Positions 1 through 12,522 of a stretch of DNA of 64,000 nucleotides are shown piece after piece. The notes under the pieces are model-generated. The model saw only the letters and a program-made list of their open reading frames with translations, ran no database searches and was not told where the DNA came from. This DNA is from Ypsolopha sequella (Eukaryota > Arthropoda > Insecta > Lepidoptera > Ypsolophidae), in NCBI GenBank assembly GCA_934047225.1, contig OW203998.1:17251280-17315279 (forward strand). The letters run 5' to 3'. Made by a program: the position numbers and the translations under genes. Position 1 is the first letter of the stretch. Each line of letters begins with the position of its first letter.

Positions 1-1100
1 AACCCTCATAACATCCCCTATACGTGGTTTCATTTGCTGAGCAGGTCATCATTACACATATTATTTTAAGACTATTTTTTTAGACTTAGCACCCATTGCA
101 CGTTTGGTACGTTATGCAAAAATGCAGTTCAAAAAATAATACAATACAAAATATTCAATACAATACTCGTATTTTCTACAGATTAAACGGCAAACAAATA
201 ATTTACACAAAACAATCAAATTAAAAGTTTATCACTTAAACTCAACGTTTGCCGACATGTCCCCATAATTCAGACTCAATGTGCCCCAAAACCGCACGCA
301 TACAATACTCGTATAATACACACTACCTGTCGTCTACGGTTTCACTTGCCTTCTTAAACTTGACTTATTTTTAGGGTTCCGTTCTTAAAAAATTAGTAAA
401 AAGAACCCTTATGATGTGACTCGTGCGTCCATCTGTCTGTCTATCTCAGCTATCAACTTGAAATTTAATATGGTCTTGGAGTACAGGCTATTTATACGCA
501 CATAGTTTATTGTATTTAAAATATAAATTAAAATCATTTACCCAAGCAGACGGAAAACCTCGGTGCCTTGATCAAATTTGCCCATGCCTGTTTTTTTTTT
601 TCTAACTTGAAATTCATTCAATGTTTTAAAATCTTAGATCCTATCAAAAAACTGTCAAAATATAATAGTTTCGAATGTTAACTACTATTCAGATTTATAT
701 TTAAGTAAAAATGTGTGTACCAAAATCAAGAAATATTAATAGATTTTTAGTTGCAACCACCTAGGACCAGGTTGGTTGATTTGTCAAATGTTTGTCTATG
801 GTAAGTGTTTTTTTTTCTTTTGTTAGGTACCAGAATCAATCCCTGTCAGTAACTGCTATTCTTTTGACTTAATCTTTTGGACAGACACGATATCTTTACC
901 GACATACCCTTGAAAAAATGAGCTTATATGTATAAGGTATGTAATTCTGTTTTTTTTCATTTATTTAATGTTATTATTAAATTTGTTTTTTTTTTATTCT
1001 ATATGTAGTGTTTTTTTGTTGATTATCCCTTTTTTCTATTAACTTTGAACTAAAAATGCAAATTGGATAGTAAAATTTCCTTTTTTTTTTTACAATCTTT
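1..1100. other. AT-rich spacer with one degraded repeat
   Basis: No open frame or conserved motif that looks like a gene. From about 372 to 450 there is a short decayed piece of the GGTTCCG / CTGTCTGTC interspersed repeat that recurs later in the window. The rest is AT-rich with homopolymer runs. Confidence 0.5.
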
Positions 1101-1109
1101 CATAAAAAA

Positions 1110-1355
1110 TATGGTAGCATGTATATTGCCACTGCCTCATAAAGGGGGTGAACTAGCGGACTCCCTACAGCGATGCTTGCGAAGATCCCGTTTCTTCCGA
1201 TCCTACGGGGTTTCCCAAAATCCCTTATTAGCAGATGTCTACGTCAAACAAGAACCATACAGTCTAACTTTCATATCCCTAGGTCCAGCCGTTGGGTCTA
1301 GGTGTTGTTAGATCGTCAGTCAGTCAGGGTATTCTTTAATATATATATAGATTAG
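1110..1355 (+). repeat. Interspersed repeat fragment, probably LINE-derived
   Basis: Locally GC-richer block containing CCTAGGTCCAGCCGTTGGG followed by GTTGTTAGATCGTCAGTCAG. From memory this string recurs in lepidopteran genomes as part of a dispersed repeat. The 82-codon open frame across it (1063-1311) starts in a poly-T tract and shows no domain, so I treat it as a chance frame. Confidence 0.45.
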
Positions 1356-1902
1356 ACACTGTGAACCAGAGTATAAGAGCAAATAATAGAATAACCACAG
1401 TCCGCAGACCCGATATTCAGCTACCTACCCCTGGGACGTTTGAAACTCAAACTTGCATCTAGAGAATCAACATCAAAATGGATAATTCAGGTAGACTCTG
1501 GTGACTGGCGATAGAGGTGTTTTTAGAATAGAATAAGTTTGTTGGAAGGATAAGAGGATTAGAGCATGTTGAGGCATTTAAGACGATTTTAGCAAATATT
1601 TTACCCTGTAAATAACTACACTATTGTTTGTGAACGTTTGCAATAGGTAAACCTTACTGTTTTTCAAAGTAGAAAACTAAGCTCCTTAAAAATGCTACTA
1701 ATTTGAACTTATCTTTTCTACCAAATGGTAGGATTTGTTTATTAATTATTTATTTTTACCTTTTAGCATCATATACATTTCCTTGTGGACAAATAAATAT
1801 ACCTGCGTCTTCCATTAAAAACATGTTTGTCAAAATAAGAAAAACACAAAAACCGTTTTTGCTGATTGTACAAAACGCTCCAGCCAACTATTCCTGTTAA
1901 CG

Positions 1903-2415
1903 TAGGGCCACTGAGTGATGGCACTTATGACAGCTGCATTTAGTGATGAGGTACATTTCAAATTTCGGTTAAAAATAAAAATCAAGTGTGAGTTTACTCA
2001 ACATTAGACACGTCATTCAACATAATGATACAAAACAAAAATGTGCCAAAACCAGTGGCGTAGCTATCGGAGGGCTATGCGGTGTTGCCCCGGGGCCCCC
2101 AAGAGATGTTTAAATATCTAAACCGAAAAAAGTATTTTACTATCATTTATTTTCGTTTAGTTTAACTTCGTCATTGTTTTGTTTTTAATTAAATATTATT
2201 GAGTAACTTGGCGACCTCAAACACGACCTATAAAAAATGAGAAACTTTAAAAAAAAAAAAGAAGCAACATTCAAATCGAAAAATAATAACCGAGACAAGT
2301 AGTACATCACTATTAACAATGAAGTATTACATTTTTTAATTCACACTTGCTTATAAATAATTATGATACTTTGTAGGCATTTAAACGTCATAGGCGCCAT
2401 CACTCAGTGGCTCTA
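1903..2415. mobile_element. MITE, about 513 bp, terminal inverted repeats
   Basis: The left end reads TAGGGCCACTGAGTGATGGC and the right end, reverse-complemented, reads TAGAGCCACTGAGTGATGGC, so the termini pair over about 30 bp. A TA is present at both edges, compatible with a Tc1/mariner-type target. There is no coding capacity. At about 2053 it contains CAGTGGCGTAGCTA, which resembles the terminus of another DNA transposon, so an older element may be nested inside. Confidence 0.6.
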
Positions 2416-2976
2416 CTGTAATTTTGACGTAGTTTTTTTTACACCACTACTGATTTGCCATTACCTTGTTTTTCGATGACGTGACATTGCCTACGGTGCG
2501 CCAGTAGTCTATGCACAGAAGTCAACCTTTCAGCAACAGGTAGACTGTACCTACATAACCGCAGTGTTATCCGTTGACGAAACCCTCTCATTTATAATGC
2601 TAACACTCTAATACCTACCTGTCGTATCTACCATTCTCTAATCTCACATTACAACTCAAACACATTACAGTTGCGAAGGACTTTGAGTAATATATGCGAC
2701 AGGCGGCCCTTAATGCATTAAATAAGAATTAATTACATATCAACGTTTATTAATTAAGACAAGTGGGGACCTCCCTGAGTGAAATATGAGTTTATTCTTT
2801 TACAATAGAAGTAGTAAATTACTCAAACGGGATTCCACTATGTGAATAATATAATAATAATAATAACTGCTTTAAGATATTTGTTACCATGTTAAGTAAA
2901 ATAAATACAAATCATTTATTTCAAACTATAAAAGCCCATAGAAGAACTTTAGCTCCTAATTAATTAAACTTTACTT

Positions 2977-3275
2977 AAGGTTAAACGTCATTCGCTTAGC
3001 GCAAAGTGCGTAACTTAACTTTGTTTTCTTTTTAAGAAATAATTCAAAGAGTTTAAAATTGTATACACAATTGGTCATGATCTTCTCAAAACCAACTTAA
3101 AACATTGTTTGGACACGATCATTGTGCATTAAATTTCAAACTCATGCTTTATAAACCTCACTAATGCTGAACTATTGGCGTCAATTGCCACATTTCAAAT
3201 AGTTTTTCAATTTTTAACTTTAACCAGAAAAACAAAGTAAAATTTTTCACTTTGCGCCAAGCGACGACTAACCAG
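2977..3275. mobile_element. MITE, family B copy 1
   Basis: Left end has GTCATTCGCTTAGCGCAAAG; the right end near 3246-3272 carries its inverted counterpart, CTTTGCGCCAAGCGACGAC. The interior (for example ACTATTGGCGTCAATT) is shared with the copy at 39970-40625, which confirms a dispersed family. No coding capacity. Confidence 0.6.
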
Positions 3276-3296
3276 GCTCAGAAATTCACCAGGAAT

Positions 3297-3722
3297 TTTA
3301 TATAGGCGAAATGTAAAAAAATACGGGTACTTCTTTTCTGTGTATTTCATGAAATAAACGGAAAATTGTAATCAATTTCAGTTATTTGCATTTTGATTAT
3401 ATAATGTAGGGTTTTGTAATTTAGAATTAGGTTATGTTTTGGATACATTTTCCTCGATAGATTTAATTGTTGAAACGAGATCTTCGAACACATTTTTTTC
3501 GCCTCGTTTGACGAATAGGAACCACGTAAAGAACTCAAACATCTTTTATTAGATGAATTTCAACAATATCTAGCGTGTAAATTTTTGAAATTTTGCAAGC
3601 TATTTTAGTTTTTTTTTATAAAAATATAAAACCAACTTTTTTCCCTTTCACCCAGAATTTGCCCCTCTCGCACTGCGCGTTTTTTTGCTTGCAGTGACAA
3701 TAACAAAAATAAAATTTCCAAT
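3297..3722 (-). mobile_element. TTAA-type MITE, family A copy 1 (decayed ends)
   Basis: Shares its full interior with the copies at 20099-20481, 32027-32420 and 39439-39873: the tract with CTCGTTTGACGAATAGGAAC, a T-rich centre, and a block with CGCACTGCGCG. The terminal TTAA seen at the other copies is lost here. No coding capacity; the 63-codon frame at 3347-3538 is incidental. Confidence 0.6.
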
Positions 3723-5440
3723 TTACTAATTATAGACAAAATTTCCACTCCCAATGCCTTGAAACCTGAAGTACTAGGTCCTATCCCAAAACATTTATTA
3801 ATTCATTTATAATATGAGTACGAGAACTTGCTATTTAAATGACTTAAGTAAGTGCATTTTTCTATGTTCTTGAAATTTTATGATCTGGAGAAACTTGCAA
3901 TTTCCTTATAAATTTGAGTTTTACTTCGGCAAATAACCTACCCTACACGTGCGTTTATGCATGTATGTATATAGGTATATAAGCTTACAACCTCCTTTTG
4001 TGGGCCTCCTCCATAAATTATCTTCACTTGTCTCAGTCCTTTGTCTAGCCTACTTCATCCTTTATTAACTTCCTTCCCTGTTTTCTAAGTTCCTTTTCTA
4101 CACATTCTATCGAATGTTTGATCAGCCAATCGGACATTTTCAAAAGTAAAGTAGGCACTGAAATCCCAAATAAAACCAATTCCAACAAATAGAAAAACGG
4201 CTGAAAAAAAAATTTGAAAACATTTATAAATAATCGGCGTTGTTAATGATCCTGTACAACAACTTGTTTATATTTGTTGTGAAGGATTGCTAGAAAAGCG
4301 TTATTGACATTAAATTCTCGTAAGTTTATCACTTTTATTTAATACTTTATATTCAAAAATAAGAAAAACAACCATAAATTGGGCGTTTGGGAACGAGATC
4401 CGTTGAAACCACATTATATTAGTATGTAATCAGAGACAGAAGTGACTAGACGAACCAAAGTTGTTCTGGACCCTGTTCCAAAATTTCTGCCATTAATTTT
4501 ATGTCCCTATTTTCTGTACTGGACTCTAAGGAAATAGGTTTAAGATTCTTTATTTCTCATAATTAACATTTTCACTTAAAAAGAGAACTTATAATTTCTA
4601 ATTAAAGTTAAATATATAACACGAACAGTGGGTCCAGTGCAAGATGATATAGTGCTCAAACACAACAGTTAACACATCAGATATGTATCCTAAAGTCTAA
4701 AACTACTAAAACAAGTAAATTGTTACAATCTAACTATGCTACTTTTCCCATCAATTTTATAACAATATATATTAAGAATAATTAATGTTTTACTCAGTCA
4801 TTTTGTTTTTTTTTTAATCTATTTAATAATTACAAAACTTTATTATATTCGCCACATTATAACACACCTGTGCAATCAGGCCAAAAGCTTTCTTCAGCGA
4901 CCTGTAACCGAACATATCAAGAAAACCTAACCTTCACATTGTGAAATAAATTTTATGCCTCACATAAACACGTGCAAGTTTAGTGTTCAATGGTAAAATA
5001 CCGAGAAAAATACGGAGGAATAAAACCGTTCTTGTAAATGACTCATTTGTCCCCGAAGACGAATTGTATGGTTCTGTAATATTGGTAGTTTACCATGTCC
5101 CTTTTTTGTGTCCCACTCAACCTATAGATAAAAGTGTCCTGATAATAATACCTATAAATGTACCCACATAAACCATAAAGAACGAGTGTTGTTTGTTAAA
5201 TGTTACTTTAAAAGCCTGGATATGTCAGGTCTTACTAGTAAATGTTGATATTTACTAAAATTTGTTAGGAAATTATTGTTATATGGTAGGGTTTTGTTAC
5301 AAAAAAAGCTAACGTTTCGGTTTTTTTTTTCGTTAAGCACATGCTAAGGTTTACCAATGACGATTGGTAAAATTTGATTTTGGAAATAAAACAAAAACAA
5401 GGTATTTTAATAATTGGTACCCTTCCCCGTAAAGTATTTT
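3723..5440. other. AT-rich spacer, nothing recognised
   Basis: No open frame with a recognisable domain, no RNA gene and no clear inverted repeat. Open frames of about 60-70 codons in this stretch are of low complexity and typical of chance. Confidence 0.5.
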
Positions 5441-5454
5441 TTACGTTTTTGTTT

Positions 5455-5562
5455 ATTTCAGTTTTTACATATATACATATACTCATGTCTATCTCCCAGA
5501 AAGGGTAGGCATAGGCAGAGATTATAGATTTCCATCTGTTACGATCCTGTTACACCTGTTTC
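5455..5562 (-). repeat. LINE C-terminal fragment
   Basis: The reverse strand contains a degraded version of the block also seen at 36470-36600, 38735-38850 and 40855-40985. In the better copies it translates to DVEE...VC.DRSR..., which I associate with the extreme C-terminus of a lepidopteran LINE polyprotein. The string CTCCCAGAAAGGGTAGGCA is diagnostic within the window. Confidence 0.5.
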
Positions 5563-5567
5563 GCCGT

Positions 5568-6192
5568 TTTTTAGGGTTCCGTACCCAAAGGGCAAATCGG
5601 AGCCCTATTAATGTCACTCCGCTGTCCATCTGTCTGTCCGTAGTTCACGGGTCTCCAGCTCTTAGACGGAATGAGATACAAACCTAACATTTTTAAGTTG
5701 TGTGAAATGTTGACCACAAACCAAATTTTGAATTTAAAAGTAAATAAATATTTTTTCAGGGGGGCCTCATACATGAAAACAGAGACGAAAAAAAATGTTT
5801 TTCTTGCCCTAGAATGGGGGGTGTCGTTGTCTAGAGCTCATTAAGTAGAGTATAAATATATTTTTCATTTGTTTTATCTTAAAAACAAAGAAATGGGAGC
5901 CTATCAAAGTTGCCATTTTTAGACCATCTTTATTTTTGTTTCGGAGTCTATCTCAAAGGCCAAAGCAGTTAGGAATTTGAAATGTTTGTATATTATGTAC
6001 CATATGCTGTTTATAAACAACAAATTTACGCCGATTTATAATGTAGTTTTAGGGTTACGTCCTCGAATACTCAACCAACTTAATTTTTCAATTTTGTAGG
6101 TAATTTCTGTTTAAAGTTTGAAATAATTGGTAATATGTATCGAACCCTAAAAGAACGAGGCCCGACTCGCACGTGACCGGTTTTTTTTTTAG
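5568..6192 (+). repeat. GGTTCCG...CCGGTTTTT interspersed repeat
   Basis: Starts TTAGGGTTCCGTACCC, continues with CTGTCCATCTGTCTGTCCG and ends near CCCGACTCGCACGTGACCGG followed by a T run. The same order of motifs recurs at 11780-12520, 44590-45100, 60340-61120 and 62380-62930. Non-coding; class (SINE or LINE tail) not decided. Confidence 0.65.
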
Positions 6193-6414
6193 TTAACATA
6201 TTTTCAATTTGGTATACCGTAAGTTCGTTAGATAAATTGCTTACATATAGGATTTTTAGATTTACTATGTTATTTATAAGTAATTATTATTAGGATATTT
6301 ATACCAATTTACCAGATACAGTTACATCCAGATAAAATAAAAATATTAAAATAAACAAAAATTATAATTTTACCATCCAAATGATTGAAAAAGGCGTTAT
6401 TTTGCGGAAGACCA

Positions 6415-6812
6415 TCATGAATTTGTGGATTTATTAATAATTTGCAATATTCCGCTAAACACTCTCACCATGCTATTCAAAATGCAGACTCAAGCACCGC
6501 CCGCCCTCCCGCATAAAACATGCACAAGCAAAGCAAGCAGTACTAGGACAAAATAAAGCAATCTTAAATAAACATTTGCTGTAGAGCGGTCGGGCGGACA
6601 ACACATCCCAAGGATGCCTCGTTTAGAGGCAAAACACGTGTCGATAAGTTTTTTTGCTTGTTATTTAAGATTGCTTTATTTTGTGCTCGTACTGCTTGCT
6701 TTGCTTGAGCATGTTTTATGTGGGAGGGCGGGCGGTGCTTGAGCCTGCATTTTGAATAGCATGGTAAGAGTGTTTAGCAGAATATTGCAAATTATTAATA
6801 TATCCATAAATT
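6415..6812. repeat. Foldback element, arms of about 150 bp
   Basis: The left arm (about 6415-6562) and right arm (about 6658-6812) are inverted copies. Both contain the GC-rich block GCACCGCCCGCCCTCCC or its complement, as well as ATGCTATTCAAAATGCAG. The loop is about 95 bp. The outer left flank (GAAAAAGGCGTTATTTTGCGG) is shared with 22556-22590, so the arms probably derive from a longer dispersed repeat. A transcript across it would form long double-stranded RNA. Confidence 0.75.
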
Positions 6813-6859
6813 CCTTACCATCCAATCTAAGGTATTTCTTTGACATTTTTCCGAACACG

Positions 6860-8200
6860 TAGTTCTATTACTAACAACGTTATTACCTCCTCCCTCTTGA
6901 AAATACGGACAAAGCTACTTGTTTGCTCGTATGTACATGACATGTGTATTTGTGTATTCAAGTATGTATGAGTATCATATTTTTATTTAAATTATTACAT
7001 GTTTAAAATAACCTATTGTTATCATTTATGCACTCATACCAATAAGAAGTTAATAAAATGTATTCATGTTTTCCCCACGGTTTTCTTTTAGGAATAAGTC
7101 CGCCCTTGCCTTTTGTCTTTCTTTTTTGTATTTCGAAAATATCTTGTTTTTTGTGAAACAAAGTGTTTACTCGTTTATACATTCATTCATTCATTCATTC
7201 AACGTTCAAGAAATTCTAAAACTGAATATTAAATTAAGTACTTGTCTTCTGACTACGAGTTTGTAGTAAATCGATTCTTGCTATACAGTTGCTTCAGTAA
7301 TTTAGTCACCCAATGGTGAATAATGCAAGCTAAAGTCCGAAATTAACGACTGTGCTAAACATTCCGGACTTTTACCGTTATTACTTGGTCGATTTTAGGT
7401 TTTACTGGAAAATATTACGCTTTGCCGTGATTCTAGCTTTTACAGCAACATTTACATAGCTTTTTGTCATAAAGAGAATTATGCAATTTTATATTTTTAT
7501 TCGTCCGAAAGCTTATATAAAATGCCGGAAAGTACCAGTTGCCGGGTTTATTTTTTCATGTATTTATTTGATGTTTACAGATGGTTACTTCATACACAAC
7601 AAAGTACCTACAAAATGATACAAAATTACCAGTTAGTATTAATTGTTTGTACTCATATTGTGATAAGATAAAACATGTAAATGTGGGCATACACGCACCA
7701 ATGAGATTTTCGAAATGTATGTGCAATTATGCATAGCATTTGTATGCTTACCATTTGCTAAACGGTAAAGGAAAACACTGTTAGGTATAGTTTAGGAAAT
7801 ATAATTTTCATCACACCTATTCGAAAAAGAACAATGGCTTTAGGGAATAGCGGGAGCCAAAGTAAATTTTCTTCCCATGGGAGTTTCCTCTTTCTTCCTT
7901 CTGAATGGTCCACGTTCGTGTTTGTGATAGATTAGCGTCATTTAACAAAAGAGGTCGAACGCCTTATTTATGAAGTTACTGTCTGTGGTTAGGCTTCGAC
8001 AGCAATGAGCGCTAAGCGCTCAAAAAAAACTGTAATTTTTCTTTTTATTTATTTTTTCTTATTTGTCATTTGTCATCGCTGTTATATGACTTATATGCTG
8101 TTATTGCAAAAAATAATTAAAGTATGTAGTGACGGTGATACCATATTACCTCCTGAAAATATACTAAATGATGCAGCTAATGTGGTGCAATAATTATTAC
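6860..8200. other. AT-rich spacer with a LINE-like tail
   Basis: Mostly unrecognised. At 7178-7203 there is an (ATTC)n run of the kind that ends LINE copies elsewhere in the window (compare 9590-9608), so about 7060-7203 may be a LINE 3' remnant. No gene seen. Confidence 0.4.
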
Positions 8201-8204
8201 CACA

Positions 8205-8331
8205 AAAAACCAAGTACTATCAACTTAAAATTATTATTACATATGGCTTGAACACTCACGTGTGATTTCAAGCCGTATGTAATAATAATTTTAGTATGTC
8301 AGCTCACGCGAGTTTTAATAATATTATACTT
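8205..8331. mobile_element. Short foldback copy related to 23835-24373
   Basis: ACATATGGCTTGAA and TTCAAGCCGTATGT flank ACTCACGTGTGATT, and the right part continues TATGTCAGCTCACGCGAG then TTTTAATAATATTATAC. The same right-hand 70 bp ends the larger element at 23835-24373, so this is an internally deleted relative. Confidence 0.6.
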
Positions 8332-8424
8332 TCAGCTTTTTCTTTTTCTCATAGGAAGTGATGAAAAGTTGTGTGTATCACTGGGGCCCAAGTAATATTT
8401 TGTTTTCGGGCGGCGTATATTGAA

Positions 8425-8515
8425 TTCTTCGCTACACTCAGGATTCTACTTAATAATCCCTCGCTGCACTCGGGATTCTACTATTGAATCCTTCGCTTTG
8501 CTCTGAATTTGAAAT
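8425..8515. repeat. Degenerate short tandem repeat
   Basis: Three imperfect units of about 30 bp, each containing a TTCGCT/CTCGCT core, then ACTC.GGATTCTAC. Divergence is high. The block lies inside otherwise unrecognised DNA. Confidence 0.45.
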
Positions 8516-9179
8516 CACAAACATAATAAAACTCTTGGGCCCCTTGTAACACAAATAACTATTGAGCCAATTCGGATTAAATTTGGATAACAATTGAACA
8601 ATAGAGCCACGTACCTTGAACAATAGAGGCACGTACCGGTAATTTGCGACTTGTGCTCACGCGTCTATCTATTAACAGTGAACAACAAATGTTGAGACTT
8701 CTAGTTCTTTAAAAGTAACTAAAATAATTCTAATTCTTTAGAAGTAAGGCTCTAATTTTTACCCAACATTTTTATTTACAACTACCGACACAGAGTTTTG
8801 TACGAGATAGTAAATGAATATTAAATTTTGAATTTGGGTTCAGGTGTGATTAAACCAGTTCTCATTAAAATGGATCAAAACCTATTACTTCGTTTACATT
8901 TTTTGTGTAAACACATGTTCTGATTTAATTACCATATTAAAATTCATCAGCCCAAAATATATTTCCTGAACTACAACCTGCATGCTCTAAAAGCGAGTAT
9001 TTGCGCACGAAGTACGGCGATTAATTTCACCCCCATCACGTTAAAATCGTCGGTAAAAAGAGAATGTACGAGTGTGGACTGTTCCAGTGACAGTCCGCAC
9101 TTGGAATACTTCGGACACACCCTTGTCAATTTGTTGTATAAAAATTATGTATGTATCTAAAATAAAAAAAATAATAAAT

Positions 9180-9685
9180 ATATCGTCATGACATTAATCC
9201 CCGAGGGGGTGTCATTGGTCTTCCAAGTTTGAGCTGTGAAATGCAAGTCACAGTCCACACTCGGTACACCCGCGTTTCACCGACGATTATTACGTCCCAA
9301 CGTGATGGGTGGTGAGCCCTATAGCCGTACTTTGGGCAAAAATACACGCTTTGTAAGATATGCAGGTTTCCTTACGGTATTTTCCTTCACCGTTCAGCAA
9401 GTGGTAAGTAAGAACAAATACTCTATCTATTACGTCTATCCCCCTTTTTTACTTTTCTAGTGACAAATTCTTCACTACCCAAAGGTTGGCTGGAAGAAAT
9501 CGCTTTAAGTGATAAGTCCACCTTTGTACAAAGTTATGTTTTCATACTCTGTTTTCTTTTATATGTCTTTTGTGTACAATAAAGTGTCAATTCATTCATT
9601 CATTCATTCAAATACTATGCACATAAATTCCGAAAAACTTATTGGTGCATGCCCGCCTGACCGGGGATCGAACCTGGATCTCAAT
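9180..9685 (-). mobile_element. SINE copy (tRNA-type head) on the minus strand
   Basis: Read on the minus strand, it starts with a tRNA-like B box (GGTTCGATCCCCGG, complement at about 9661-9675). It passes through the body motifs (complements of CCTTCACCGTTCAGCAA and CACAGTCCACACTCGG) and ends at the tail CCCCCTCGGGGATTAATG. The same body occurs at 13300-13470, 19540-19790, 22160-22420 and 34960-35030. It is interrupted by a LINE fragment at 9423-9608. Confidence 0.65.
9423..9608 (+). mobile_element. 5'-truncated LINE 3' UTR inserted in a SINE
   Basis: Contains AGGTTGGCTGGAAGAAATCG, which I recognise as a widespread lepidopteran LINE 3' UTR motif, then GTGTACAATAAAGTG and an (ATTC)n tail. 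The 8-bp direct repeat CAAATACT flanks it at 9415-9422 and 9609-9616. The surrounding SINE lines up across the gap with the uninterrupted copy at 22345-22390. Confidence 0.7.
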
Positions 9686-10360
9686 TTTTTTTTTATGTAT
9701 TTATATTGTTGTTTTAACCAGTATTAACAATGTGTATATTATTAAATATATTTTGTGCAACTGTTACATAATTAGTGGTAAGTGATACGATACGATATAA
9801 AATGAAACGAAAATCGTCCCAATGGCTAATTATGTTACAGTTGGACACAATACTTTATCTACGATCATCGTTCCACTAATTAAATAGTGCCGATTATTTA
9901 CTTATCGTTTACATACCTGCCATTTATATTATTGCTTGAATGTTTTTGGGTTTACTCAATTTACTATTCGTTTAATGGAAGACTAAAATGTCCATTATAA
10001 AAACATGGTACTCGTTCGTAATTACTTTTACCTGATGAATTATTGGCTAATTAAAATTGCGTTACTAAATACTTCAAAATAAAATCTCATCAAAAAATTA
10101 AAAAAAAACATTAATATGTTACTTAAGAGTATATATAGCACAAAAGTAGCGATTTGGGATCGTAAAAACTATAAGAACTGAATTAATTAATGAGTGAATA
10201 GATATGTGAATGAGTGAATGAATGAATTAATTATTTATTACTTATAAGTACTTATATGCTTTATTAATGTATTATTATATTACTTTATAAAGTACACAAT
10301 GACATCACACAATATTTAGGGTTTTACAAGAGAAGTAATTAATTTCAAATGTTCGTAGTA

Positions 10361-10476
10361 CAGTGGAGACCGCATCAAGTAAGACACATTGGACTTTGTA
10401 CATATCTTTTATTCTTCTCTTTAGGGGCTAATGTCGTACTGCAAGTGTACTTGCAAGCTTGATGTGGTCTCCACTG
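10361..10476. mobile_element. Miniature Tc1/mariner-type MITE, 116 bp
   Basis: TA then CAGTGGAGACCGCATCAAG on the left; CTTGATGTGGTCTCCACTG then TA on the right. The inverted repeats pair over about 19-20 bp with one mismatch. The TA target and CAGTG start fit Tc1/mariner-derived MITEs. No coding capacity. Confidence 0.8.
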
Positions 10477-10609
10477 TACCTAAATGATTTAAAACTAAGT
10501 AAAAGTGGCTCAGTTCACGTACTTGTGACTCAGATTTGCAACAAAAGACAAAATTACAAGCCGTATTTTAAAAAATAAACTGTTTGACGAACTAATATTT
10601 TTTATTTTC

Positions 10610-10842
10610 CTCAATTTTCTTTTGGAAATATTTTGAACAATTTAACATTTTTCATATTTTTTTACACCATGATATAAAGGCAAACTAATGCTATTTTTGT
10701 ACTATATTTCATGTCTTTATCTTTAATGGTGCTAAAGTTATGAGGCTGTGACTTACGGACGGACGGACGGACAACGGAGTCTTACCACAAAGGTTCCGTT
10801 TTGTACCGTTTTAGGTACTATGAAACCCTAAAAACTTACAAG
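10610..10842 (-). repeat. GGTTCCG-family repeat, minus-strand copy
   Basis: Contains GGACGGACGGACGGACAACG, AAAGGTTCCGTTTTGTACC and GGTGCTAAAGTTATGAGGC in the same order as in the minus-strand copy at 62690-62930. Non-coding. Confidence 0.6.
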
Positions 10843-11779
10843 TAAATAAAAAAGCTGAGTTAATTTTCAGTTTTCAGTTTATTTTCAATTTCAATTTCAA
10901 TACACCGGCTGAAATGAAATCTCACTCCTACGCAGAAATTCTAATTTATTGCATTTATTTCACAACTTTGATCGTTATTTGAAATTCCTAAAAATCAGTA
11001 TTCTTGCAGAATTATCAGAAAAGAAAGATTTTATTTTAGTTAGTAAGAAAGCAATAAATAAAATACATTTTACGTTAATTTATAGTGTGGAATTTGAAGA
11101 TTCCAAAACACATTTTTTCATTTACTTTAATGCTACTTTTAATAGGTTTTTTAGGCTTTAAACATACCTTTATTTATGTTCTACGCGTTGAGAGTCTCAT
11201 TCATGCACACGTCGCGTAAAGATTATGACAAAAACAAGAAATTTATTCAGGTAACATTTATTCCCATATCTTCAATAATAATCTTACCTGGTTACTTTTT
11301 TGGATAATACTTTAGTTTTCTTATTTCGAGTGCTTTAAGTAGTTGTGATTTTATTAATTCAACCACTGACAAAATATATTTTTTCTACTAGAAAACTATC
11401 GTTTAGCGTAGTCAAATTTAAAAACACGTAGAATAGAACTATTAATAAATATATAATGAAATAACAAAAAACGGTATTTAAAAAATTATTTTAAGAACAT
11501 TTATCAAATCGAAACTTATCGAGAGTTTAAAACACAAAACGCGTCGATATTTCCCTCAGTTTCGCTGGGACATCGCAGCGTTCAGACGTGTGTTGTGTAG
11601 CTCGACGTCATTTTACCTCCCGCTCGCACGGTTGCTCCCTTTCCCTCGCGTAGATTCTTATGGAGAGGCGAACTGTATCATGAAAGTTGCTCTACTTGAA
11701 TATTGCACTTATCATTTAATAAGTAAACAACTATGGATAAAATATTTTAAGAAATCCCTGTTTCGATAAAATAAAGTCT

Positions 11780-12522
11780 AATCTACGTCCGTCCGTATTT
11801 CACAGCATCATAACTTTAGCACCGTAAAGATAAAGACATGAAATTTGGCACAAAAATTGCATTAATTTGCCTACATATTACATTCTAAAAAAATATGAAA
11901 AATTTGAAATTTTTTAAAATATTTTCAAAACAAAAGTGAAAAAAATAAAAAATATCCTAAAAATACAATATGGGTATCAAACTGTAGACACTAAAAAGGT
12001 GATTGTAAAAATATATACTTTTACTATATTTACTGGCACTGGTTTTGTGAAATCTTTAAAAAAAACACAATAATGTGTCCGAAACTGGCAGACCGAAAAA
12101 TATGAAAAAAATGTCCATTATAGATCATAACTGACCAATAACCGGGAAAACTATAGTGATTTAAAAATATAAAAAAGTAAAATAAATAAAAAAAAATTAT
12201 AAAAATACAATATGGGTATCACATTGTAGGTATTAAAAAGCTTATTGTAATAATATATAGTTTGGCTATATTTATTTGCATCTATTTCGAGAAATCCTTG
12301 AAAATTTATAAAAAAATGTATGTCCCCCCCTCTTATCTCCAAAACTGGTGGACCGAAAAATATGAAAAAATCATGGTAATATGCGTTTACGTAAGAATTA
12401 CAGAAAAAATAAAGCGGTTGAGAAATTCACGAAAAAAAATGATAATACTAAATTTATCATCCACAATACGGAACCCTAGGTTCTGACTAGAGTCTGACTC
12501 GCACTTGGCCGGTTTTTTTTCA
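11780..12522 (+). repeat. GGTTCCG-family repeat, long plus-strand copy
   Basis: Begins near CTACGTCCGTCCGTATTTCAC, contains TAACTTTAGCACCGTAAAG, and ends GACTCGCACTTGGCCGG plus a T run. Two internal blocks (about 11960-12110 and 12205-12370) resemble each other: both carry ATACAATATGGGTATCA and a related ACTGG.GGACCGAAAAATATG string. The family therefore has an internal duplication. The open frames of 63-74 codons here are incidental. Confidence 0.65.

Noticed and set aside
8205..8331. Helitron 3' end with hairpin
   Set aside because: There is a hairpin but no CTRR end and no TC start, and the larger copy has a flanking 11-bp duplication, which Helitrons do not make.
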